Source: JAWXTP01 sp044433415
GTDB lineage: Bacteria; Bacteroidota; Bacteroidia; Bacteroidales; Rikenellaceae
Length of the DNA: 19,719 bases
Reading direction: 5' to 3'
NCBI GenBank assembly: GCA_044433415.1
Contig: JAWXTP010000047.1
Span: 1-19,719, forward strand
A program made the translations under genes and the position numbers. Positions 13,473 to 19,719 of this stretch are shown here, in pieces (within the stretch, counting starts at the first letter, position 1; every line of letters begins with the position of its first letter). The notes beneath the pieces were generated by a model. It was not told the DNA's origin and made no database searches. It was given only the letters and a program-made list of their open reading frames with translations.

Positions 13473-14800
13473 ATGAGAGAGAGAGAGACAAATACCGTGT
13501 ACAAATCACCAAATGGTTATTTTTCATCTGGTGTAGCGGATTTTGTCTTGTCGTAAATGCCCAAAACAGCAACAACAATATCATCAATAATAGGAATAAT
13601 TCTCACAAAATCGACATAAATATTTTTAACAGGTATGACGATCACCTTATTGATACTTCATACATGGGAAATAGAGAAGTTTTCCTTATGTTAGACTCAA
13701 TAATGAGGGATACTGCCATCATTAAACTTACTAAAACGATCAACGTAATGACCTCATCGTCTATCGAGGGTTCCGTACCTTACAATACGGCTCTTTCCCT
13801 TAGACGTATGAACACCATAAGGGCTACATTCTTGAAAAGGTATGACTTTATATCAAAAGAGCTATGGAGTTTCAACTATGTACCTGAAAACTGGACTCAC
13901 CTACGTAAAGCCGTAACCCTAGATGGGAACGTTCCCAATAGAAAAGATGTTTTAGAGATTATCGACTTGGAAGATAAACATCCCGACACTAAGGAACAAA
14001 TGCTTAAAACTTTATATGAAGGTGTCCCTTGGAAATACATACACACGAACATTCTTCCATCTAGCCGCGGTTCTGTGAGCATGCTTTTTGTACCTATAAG
14101 ACTTAACCTTTTTGAGATAGACGAGCAAGTTCCAAATTATACATTAGAAAGACCATTAACACAACTAAAACCTTTATACACACAACCATCATATCCACGT
14201 CCTACTACAACTGCTCCACTAACTAACCAAAGTGAGCGTTTATTTTCAATAAGAACCAACCTAGGCCTAGATATATTTTCCATGTTAAACATAGGTATAG
14301 AGTTTCCTCTAGCACCTCATTGGTCTATATCAGCGGAGTATATTCAGCCATGGTGGAAAGACTGGGATAGAAATCTTACGTTACAGATACAATCATTATA
14401 TTTTGATATTCGATATTGGATAAGCAAAAGAGACTCATACAACGACCTTACAGGTTGGAGCGTAAGTGCTTATGCAGGTTCAGGGCGTTATGATATACAG
14501 CCATTTTCAACACGTGGAGTACAGGGTGAATACACTGACTATGGTGTTACTTTAAGTTTTGCTCACAAGTTAGGCAAGGGTAAGCATTGGTTATTAGAGT
14601 ACACAGCAGGCCTAGGTTATGTAAGTACTCACTATCGTAATTACTACCCTGTATCTGACACAGAAGAATATGGTGACATAAAGGTACACAATTACCCGTG
14701 GAGTGAGGAAACTTTAATGGCTCCCCTACCTACACGTTTAGCAATAACTCTCGTATACCTTATAAGGTATAAAATTAAAGGAAGAGGAGGTGTTAAATGA
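13473..14800 (+). CDS. Fimbrial OmpA-like/DUF3575 outer-membrane protein, out of frame at a (GA)7 tract
   Basis: The ATG at 13473 runs straight into seven GA units (13475-13488). As read, translation stops after 27 codons at 13554-13556. With one GA fewer, the frame becomes MRERDKYRVQITKWLFFIWC, then SGFCLVVNAQ as the end of a signal peptide. It continues without a stop through INIFNRYDDHLIDTSYMGNR to TGA 14800, 441 residues in all. That frame has no ATG upstream of 13664, and the protein from 13664 would lack the signal peptide and part of the first domain. The N-terminal half is OmpA-like (DTSYMGNREVFLMLDSIM, TSSSIEGSVPYNTALSLRRM). The C-terminal half (about 260-440) matches DUF3575 barrels (NIGIEFPLAPHWSISAEY, WWKDWDRN). 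Such proteins precede fimbrillin genes in Bacteroidales. The next gene overlaps by 4 bases. I infer a phase-variable gene in the OFF state; an old frameshift or read error is possible. Confidence 0.8.
13475..13488 (+). repeat. (GA)7 dinucleotide tract at the start of the fimbrial gene
   Basis: Seven GA units begin at the G of the ATG. Each slip of one unit changes the frame by two bases, so one state in three is in frame. Six or nine units would give the full protein; seven does not. Confidence 0.85.
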
Positions 14801-15960
14801 GCAAGATATTGATTTTAATGCTTGCAGTCCTCAGTTTTGTGGGGTGCAGGCGCGATCACCTTCATTACGCAACCTCAGATCAGGTTGTAGTAAGGTTTAA
14901 CATAGATTGGAGTGTATCACAATTTTCACCTAACGGTGTTACTGTATATATTTATGGAAGCAACGGTAATAGATATGGCAACTCTATACTAAGTAGTAAT
15001 ACGGAAGTAGTAACAACGACACTTCCTGCTGACACCTATACAGTAGTTGTTCATAATGATAGTCGTTCGGAGTTTTCGAATGTAGAGTTTATAAATACTG
15101 ACAAACTGTCTACCTTCATGGTTCGTAGTCTTGAGTGGGACCACCCCTACTATGAGCCAGACACAGATGAATTTGTAGCTTTAGAGCCCGAAGATATAGT
15201 TTCTGCAACAGTACGTAATATTGAAGTTACTGGTAATGTTTGCAACTACCATTATGACAAGCCTAATCTTTCGGACTATACTTCTACTGAGGTTATAGAG
15301 GTTGATATAACACCTAAATACATTGTTCACCTTGCTGAGGTGCAGGCTCATATAGAGAATGCTCATAATGCAGTAGATGTTCCTATAGCCCTAGTGCATG
15401 GGATGTCCCGAGGTTATTATTTTGGCTATGAGTGCACATCAGAGGATAGAGTAATAGAGGAGTTCTACGTAGATATGGCAATGTTCTCAGCAACTTCTTC
15501 AACAGAAGATGCTGTAACAAAGATGGCTATTACAAGAACTGATAGTGAATATACTTATGAGGATGATAATATATACCTAGATTTTCGTACTTTCGGTCTC
15601 CCTTTTGACTCACCCGATGATGGTGAAGATGGCGACCTAGACGATGATGGATTATTAGATAACCTTGACAATATGCACACTGTAGATGATGATTTCCACG
15701 ATGTCTTTATTGAGTTGCTATTTAACATGGGTAGTGGGATGGTATATCACATCTTTGCAGAGGTTACTGAGTCTCTAGATATTGATGATATTGTCCTTCG
15801 CAAGAAGTATACTATTATCATAGAAGACGACCTTAACAATTATGAGCCTTACTATGATGAAGATTATGATACTGACGATGATGAAGGGACTGCTGATGAT
15901 GAGGTGTTTCAGCCTTCGATAGATACTTGGGTGGATGTGGTAATTCCGTTACCTTTGTAA
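14797..15960 (+). CDS. DUF5119-type fimbrial lipoprotein
   Basis: The 387-residue protein starts at ATG 14797, overlapping the previous stop as ATGA, so it is probably translationally coupled to the phase-variable gene. MSKILILMLAVLSFVGC is a lipoprotein signal peptide with lipobox FVGC (Cys17). The mature start (RRDHLHYATSDQVVVRFNID, then W) fits DUF5119, a family encoded beside DUF3575 and fimbrillin genes in Bacteroidales. Two acidic stretches occur: DDGEDGDLDDDGLLDNLDN (about 273-291) and DEDYDTDDDEG (about 353-363). The first looks like a calcium-binding DxDxDG loop. The protein ends DTWVDVVIPL, a terminal strand similar to one near the fimbrillin end. I infer an anchor or minor pilus subunit on the outer-membrane surface; its exact role is unknown. 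Confidence 0.8.
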   Translation: MSKILILMLAVLSFVGCRRDHLHYATSDQVVVRFNIDWSVSQFSPNGVTVYIYGSNGNRYGNSILSSNTEVVTTTLPADTYTVVVHNDSRSEFSNVEFINTDKLSTFMVRSLEWDHPYYEPDTDEFVALEPEDIVSATVRNIEVTGNVCNYHYDKPNLSDYTSTEVIEVDITPKYIVHLAEVQAHIENAHNAVDVPIALVHGMSRGYYFGYECTSEDRVIEEFYVDMAMFSATSSTEDAVTKMAITRTDSEYTYEDDNIYLDFRTFGLPFDSPDDGEDGDLDDDGLLDNLDNMHTVDDDFHDVFIELLFNMGSGMVYHIFAEVTESLDIDDIVLRKKYTIIIEDDLNNYEPYYDEDYDTDDDEGTADDEVFQPSIDTWVDVVIPLPL

Positions 15961-16150
15961 CTTATTTTCTAGCAGAAACTTAACCCTCTGCCCTACACCG
16001 CTGAAAATATAGCTAAAAAACAATATTAGTGTTCTGTAGAAAATGACGTTTCGATTATTAAAATTGAAACTCTCAAGACTTATACTCTTATTTTACTGAA
16101 TTCTAATAAACAAACTATAATAAATTAATTCACTTTTAAAAACCTAAATT
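15961..16150 (+). other. Fimbrial intergenic spacer with a hairpin
   Basis: A 190-base gap separates the DUF5119 and fimbrillin genes. GTTTCGATT (16048-16056) pairs with AATTGAAAC (16062-16070), with one G-T, around ATTAA. No TAnnTTTG box is found, so the fimbrillin may be read from the upstream promoter. The hairpin could attenuate or stabilise the mRNA. Confidence 0.45.
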
Positions 16151-17935
16151 ATGAAAAGAAAACTATTCTTCGTGACTGCAATCGCTTTTGCAGCACTTGC
16201 GAGCTGTAACAAATTCAGTGAGCTCGACGAAACTATCGTGAATGCTAGTAGTACCGAAACGCCTATTACATTCTCGACTTATGCCTCTTCAGCTGCTACT
16301 ACTAAAGGTACTGCTGTGAATACTAATAGTGATTTCCAAACAACTCATGGATCGTTTGATGTTATAGCAAACGTTAGTGATGTTTCGTTTTACGATTACG
16401 TTTTTTACAATACAGCATCAAATGGCAATCAAGCTAATTCAATCTATGGCTACGCAGCTACAGCAACAACAACTACTTCTGTTAATTACTTTAATTTTAG
16501 TAATGTAACATACAAAAATAATAGTTGGGTTAACACTAACGATATGTATTGGCCAAACTATAGTAAACTTATGCATTTCGCTGCCTACTCACCAGCATCT
16601 GCTAATATTTCTTCTAGTAGCTACGAGTTTACTGTAACTCACAGTGAAGGAAGTGATTATACATGGACACCAAAATACTACTATCCATCAGATGGTAGTA
16701 TTAGTGCTATATCAGGCGCAAAAGACTCAACAACTACAAAATACACAAATAGTTACAGTTACTCATTCCCATACACTGTTTCGGATGCAATTAATTCACA
16801 AGTAGACCTTATGTATGCTATGACTACAGTACCTTACATGGCTCCATCTGACAAATATAAATACGACAGTTCTACTATAACTGGCATCTCGGATTATAGT
16901 TATGTAACTACAGGAGTTGGTGATACTAATCAAGAAGCTGATGTAAATTTACACTTCAAACATGCGTTAACACAAATTGCATTTACAGCGACTAAAGATG
17001 ATGATATTGACGTATATGTTAAGAGTATAACTATTTGTAATGTTTATAATAGTGGTACATTTACTGCTACACAAGTTACTGATGATGATGATGCTGATGC
17101 TGAGAACGACACTATTGGTGATGATGATCTAGTTAATGCTGAAAACTTCGGTACTTGGGAAGCTAATTACAAAGGCACTTGGACATTAGAAGACGGCACT
17201 ACTACAGACGGCACTGGTATAACTAATGGTCTAACTGCAGGGGGAGGTGGATTTTCTGCTATGAGTAATTATGCAGCTAGGTTATATAATTTCTCAGATC
17301 AATCACCAACTAATACAGGCGACTATAATTCTATTAAAATTAATAGTGGCACAAATGCAACTGCATTAACAGCTAAAGGTAATGTTCTAATGTTAATGCC
17401 TCAAAAATTAACTGCCTGGGTACCTAGTACATCTGTAACACTTAACTATATTGGCTCGTATAGTACAAATTACCCTGATGGTGTATTAGGAGATGGCGAA
17501 ATTTACGCTAATCCATCTATGACTAGCTCAGACCGTACTCTTTCTTACCTTGCTATTGACTGTGAAATTTACCATGCAGGTATTGAAGATCCAAATGCTA
17601 AAATTCACGATGGATATATCTTTATACCTTTTGAAACTAAAGACATTAAGTATTCTGAAGCTAATACTGACAACACTGCAGATAATGCTGACGAATGGTT
17701 AGCAGGTTACAAAATCACATATTGCCTAAACTTTGGTGGTGGTTATGTTGTTGAAGAAGGTCACACACAAACAATTCCAGAACCAGGTACTATTCCTGAT
17801 ACAGAAACTTACACACTTCGTACAATCACATATACAACAACAGTTGATGACTGGGTTGATGTAGACGACGATATAGTTCTTGGCGAATATGACACTCAAA
17901 CTGAAACTGGTACATTTGATAGCACAGATGAATAA
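16151..17935 (+). CDS. Fimbrillin family lipoprotein (Mfa1/FimA-like major subunit candidate)
   Basis: The 594-residue protein starts MKRKLFFVTAIAFAALASCN with lipobox LASC (Cys19). The mature part opens with the fimbrillin pattern (SELDETIVNASSTETPITFS, followed by TKG near residue 55). It then runs as a Ser/Thr/Asn/Tyr-rich beta protein with MYWPNYSKLMHFAAYSP (about 134-150) and HFKHALTQIAFTA (about 274-286), typical of Mfa-like/fimbrillin domains. In type V pili of Bacteroidales such lipoproteins are processed on the surface and polymerise by strand donation; a trypsin-like cut after the Lys of TKG is possible but not shown. An Asp-rich loop (about 309-325) comes from GAT-rich codons. The C-terminus VDDWVDVDDDIVL resembles the end of the DUF5119 protein. 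It is the last gene of the operon, before a strong terminator. Stalk or adhesin roles are both possible. Confidence 0.85.
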   Translation: MKRKLFFVTAIAFAALASCNKFSELDETIVNASSTETPITFSTYASSAATTKGTAVNTNSDFQTTHGSFDVIANVSDVSFYDYVFYNTASNGNQANSIYGYAATATTTTSVNYFNFSNVTYKNNSWVNTNDMYWPNYSKLMHFAAYSPASANISSSSYEFTVTHSEGSDYTWTPKYYYPSDGSISAISGAKDSTTTKYTNSYSYSFPYTVSDAINSQVDLMYAMTTVPYMAPSDKYKYDSSTITGISDYSYVTTGVGDTNQEADVNLHFKHALTQIAFTATKDDDIDVYVKSITICNVYNSGTFTATQVTDDDDADAENDTIGDDDLVNAENFGTWEANYKGTWTLEDGTTTDGTGITNGLTAGGGGFSAMSNYAARLYNFSDQSPTNTGDYNSIKINSGTNATALTAKGNVLMLMPQKLTAWVPSTSVTLNYIGSYSTNYPDGVLGDGEIYANPSMTSSDRTLSYLAIDCEIYHAGIEDPNAKIHDGYIFIPFETKDIKYSEANTDNTADNADEWLAGYKITYCLNFGGGYVVEEGHTQTIPEPGTIPDTETYTLRTITYTTTVDDWVDVDDDIVLGEYDTQTETGTFDSTDE

Positions 17936-17997
17936 CAACACATATTTCTAAGGAGTTTGACTAAAAAACCTCAATAGAAATACACAATCTCAATTAA

Positions 17998-18028
17998 GAG
18001 AGTGACCCAAAAGGTTGCTCTCTTTTTT
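17998..18028 (+). terminator. Intrinsic terminator of the fimbrial operon
   Basis: GAGAGTGACC (17998-18007) pairs with GGTTGCTCTC (18013-18022), with two G-T pairs, around CAAAA, and runs into T6. It lies 63 bases after the fimbrillin stop and does not belong to the TCGA-loop family. Confidence 0.9.
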
Positions 18029-18036
18029 GCATAAAG

Positions 18037-18075
18037 TAAAAAAACTCCCATGCAACTCGATGCTGCATGGGAGTT
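18037..18075 (-). terminator. Intrinsic terminator in repeat copy D (after lepB)
   Basis: On the minus strand a 14-bp stem AACTCCCATGCAGC/GTTGCATGGGAGTT (one G-T) with loop ATCGA runs into a T-tract (18044-18038). The outer stem again differs from the other copies while staying paired. Confidence 0.85.
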
Positions 18076-18119
18076 AAATATTTAACGTCCACAATTGAAC
18101 ACTTTTTCCAAGAAAGGTC
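18037..18119 (-). repeat. 3'-end repeat family, copy D (truncated)
   Basis: Only the distal part remains: on the minus strand, the right-arm end (CCTTTCTTGGAAAAAGTG), the box GTGGACGTTAAA and the TCGA-loop hairpin. It lies about 29 bases after the lepB stop, in lepB direction. A small perfect palindrome GTTAAATATTTAAC (18073-18086) overlaps the hairpin foot. Confidence 0.8.
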
Positions 18120-18131
18120 ACAAAGATAGAT

Positions 18132-18155
18132 CAATAATTATTTTACCCTACTTAA
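18132..18155 (-). repeat. 24-base repeat at the lepB stop codon
   Basis: Identical to 5052-5075 in the opposite orientation. It covers the last coding bases, the TAG stop (18150-18148) and 16 bases after it. Confidence 0.5.
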
Positions 18156-19497
18156 TAGATGTGAATATTCTATCCCAGCGAATATTCTTTGGGAAAGAAG
18201 AATTTGGATCTAGGGACATCCAGACAAATGAGGCCTTACCTACTACGTGATCTTCAGGGACAAAACCCCAGAAACGAGAGTCTAGAGAGTTGTGTCTGTT
18301 ATCACCCATAGCAAAGTAGTAATCCATCTTAAAGGTGTACTCATTAGTTTTCTCACCATTGATATATATACCTTCATCTTTAACCTCTAAAGTATTCTCC
18401 TCATAAGTGTCAATAATACGTTTATAGAGAGGTAGAGTAATAGTATCAAGGCTTACAGTCTCACCCTTTTTAGGAATGGTTAGAGGTCCAAAGTCATCAA
18501 CGCTCCATTTATAATTTATGGTGTCGTGAGGGAATACATCAACTTCTGGAGTTGTGTAATATATTCTTTCTACAGATTCTACTCCTGTAGCACCTTTTAT
18601 CTTCTCAGCGTTTTCATCAGAAAGGAAGGTGTTTATTGTTTTACCGTCAGAACTATACTGCATATCCTCAGGTGTAACGTCGAATTCTGATAGTGCTTTA
18701 CGTGAAAGTCCAGCCCCTGTAGTTGTTATACTATAAGAATATTGACGAGTATTTCTGTCAGGTTCTACTTCTGAGTTAACATATACAACACCACCTTTAA
18801 CTTCTAGTACATCTCCAGGAGTACCCACAGCACGTTTTATGTAGTTGTCACGCTTATCTACAGGGTGTACCATGATATCTGATTGTTTATGTATGGCTTC
18901 ACGTCCATAGTAGCGCACAAGCTGATAGTAGTTTTGCTGAGGAGCTATTACTGCTACTGTGTCACCTTCTGGGTAGTTAAATACGAAAACGTCATAGTTT
19001 TTGACTTTACCAAAACCTACTAAACGTCTGTAAGGAAGTTTTATCCAATCTAGATAAGACTTTTGGGTAGGGTTTAGAGGGTTTACATTATGCACTAATG
19101 GAAACGAAAGGGGTGTATTAGGCATTTTTGTTCCATAGTATGACTTATTAACACCTAAGTAGTCTCCAATAAGCATAGTTTTCTCCATTGAAGAGCTAGG
19201 GATAACATACATCTCTACGAAATACATCCTTAATAGTGAAGCCACTATGACAGCAAAAATAATAGACTCCACCCAACCCATCACTTCCTTATATAAGCGA
19301 TATTGAGCTTTTAAGTCAAGATGTTTGTTCCAATATAGCTTTTTATAGAATTGAGAGATATAGTAATCATAAATCACTACCAGTCCTATAATACTCCACC
19401 AAATCTGTGACCATACCACAAACCACAGTGTATAAATCACTGCAACAACTGAGAATCTTACCCACTTGTTTTTGTATATACTTTTAATAAAATTCAT
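18148..19497 (-). CDS. lepB: Signal peptidase I
   Basis: I choose ATG 19497 (MNFIKSIYKNKWVRFS), which fits relatives; an in-frame ATG at 19524 would add nine residues from a TAATTATGAATTAAGAATT-like stretch. The 449-residue protein has two N-terminal membrane helices (about 14-45) and a third (about 75-92), then the catalytic region. Ser103 in IPSSSMEKTM is the nucleophile and Lys221 in YIKRAVGTPGD the general base. MGDNRHNSLDSRFWGFVPED near the C-terminus is the conserved box E. It cleaves signal peptides from exported proteins at the inner membrane. The long middle (about 240-370) is the insertion usual in Bacteroidota. No promoter is clear upstream, so it may be read from a gene beyond the right edge, often dapB in this phylum. 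Confidence 0.93.
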   Translation of the reverse strand: MNFIKSIYKNKWVRFSVVAVIYTLWFVVWSQIWWSIIGLVVIYDYYISQFYKKLYWNKHLDLKAQYRLYKEVMGWVESIIFAVIVASLLRMYFVEMYVIPSSSMEKTMLIGDYLGVNKSYYGTKMPNTPLSFPLVHNVNPLNPTQKSYLDWIKLPYRRLVGFGKVKNYDVFVFNYPEGDTVAVIAPQQNYYQLVRYYGREAIHKQSDIMVHPVDKRDNYIKRAVGTPGDVLEVKGGVVYVNSEVEPDRNTRQYSYSITTTGAGLSRKALSEFDVTPEDMQYSSDGKTINTFLSDENAEKIKGATGVESVERIYYTTPEVDVFPHDTINYKWSVDDFGPLTIPKKGETVSLDTITLPLYKRIIDTYEENTLEVKDEGIYINGEKTNEYTFKMDYYFAMGDNRHNSLDSRFWGFVPEDHVVGKASFVWMSLDPNSSFPKNIRWDRIFTSIK

Positions 19498-19533
19498 AAT
19501 TCTTAATTCATAATTAAAACCCAACGATATTCA

Positions 19534-19585
19534 GTCGCTTGTCGCCTAAAATATCCAGTCGCTTGTCGTATTTAGTCGCTTGTCG
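19534..19585. repeat. Three direct copies of GTCGCTTGTCG
   Basis: Exact 11-base copies lie at 19534-19544, 19558-19568 and 19575-19585, spaced 24 and 17 bases, between lepB and repeat copy E. The motif contains the direct repeat GTCG-CTT-GTCG. In sense of copy E it lies downstream of the repeat, as in copies B and C. Confidence 0.8.
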
Positions 19586-19600
19586 CCTTTACCCAAAAAC

Positions 19601-19719
19601 CAGGTTTGTTACCATGAGCGGTAAATAACGTCCACGATTGTCCGTTTTTTCCAAGAATGGTCTAGGGAATCTCTAACAGCTATGCTTTAACGCTTTCAAA
19701 TTTTAAAACCTCATCTTTT
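19601..19719 (-). repeat. 3'-end repeat family, copy E (cut by window edge)
   Basis: On the minus strand it shows the left arm of the nested palindrome (19719 to about 19661), the right arm CCATTCTTGGAAAAAACGGA and the box CGTGGACGTTA. It then has a different small stem (TTACC-GCTCAT-GGTAA) in place of the TCGA hairpin. By analogy it follows a minus-strand gene beyond the edge. The sequence matches copy A closely from 19639 to about 19702. Confidence 0.75.

Noticed and set aside
13353..13556. 67-codon open frame starting MQLSYTQKYKKKK
   Set aside because: Its first half covers the A13 run and the operon promoter. Only the part from ATG 13473 is likely translated, as the OFF-state product of the fimbrial gene.
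1..19719. tRNA, rRNA or other known structured RNA genes
   Set aside because: No cloverleaf, rRNA segment or common ncRNA was recognised on either strand by eye.

Overview
The window looks like a chromosome segment of a low-GC member of the Bacteroidales (phylum Bacteroidota). Several things agree on this: Bacteroidota-type promoters (TTTG, about 19 bases, then TAnnTTTG), no Shine-Dalgarno pattern, a BtuG/BtuB-type vitamin B12 pair, SusC-like TonB receptors, a DUF3575/DUF5119/fimbrillin cluster, and a long signal peptidase I with the Bacteroidota insertions. The species cannot be named from the sequence.

Layout. 1-95 is the 5' end of an IS66-type tnpB running off the left edge. 338-1642 is an AAA+ ATPase/DUF4143 protein behind three phased palindromes. 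1895-4960 (minus) is a surface lipoprotein plus TonB receptor pair, best explained as BtuG and BtuB. 5135-6001 (minus) is an Rpn/PD-(D/E)XK nuclease. 6511-8958 (minus) is a second TonB receptor, divergent from a dicarboxylate/amino-acid:cation symporter (9143-10414). ruvX (10798-11208, minus) and glyS (11318-12871, plus) diverge from one palindromic promoter. 13405-18028 is a fimbrial operon: OmpA-like/DUF3575 barrel protein, DUF5119 lipoprotein, fimbrillin lipoprotein, terminator. lepB (minus) closes the window.

Two things stand out. First, the leading fimbrial gene is out of frame directly after its ATG, at a (GA)7 tract. With one GA unit fewer (six), the frame runs through a textbook signal peptide into the full 441-residue protein. 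This looks like a slipped-strand phase switch caught in the OFF position. Second, a modular repeat family of at least five copies (A 6134-6479, B 10421-10680, C 12904-13145, D 18037-18119, E about 19601 to the edge) occupies intergenic space. Each copy visible with its gene lies at the 3' end of that gene, in the gene's own direction. A unit has a 125-bp imperfect inverted repeat, a conserved GGACGYTA box and a hairpin with an invariant ATCGA loop whose outer stem changes in both arms. Two copies then carry a 10-bp minisatellite and a GTCGCTTGTCG-type motif. Copies A and E also hold a nested palindrome of about 163 bp.

The fimbrial genes should make one type V-like pilus or surface structure, so a switch in the first gene would control its assembly or anchoring. 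The repeats probably act as 3'-UTR/terminator modules and may be non-autonomous mobile elements. No transposase for them is visible here.
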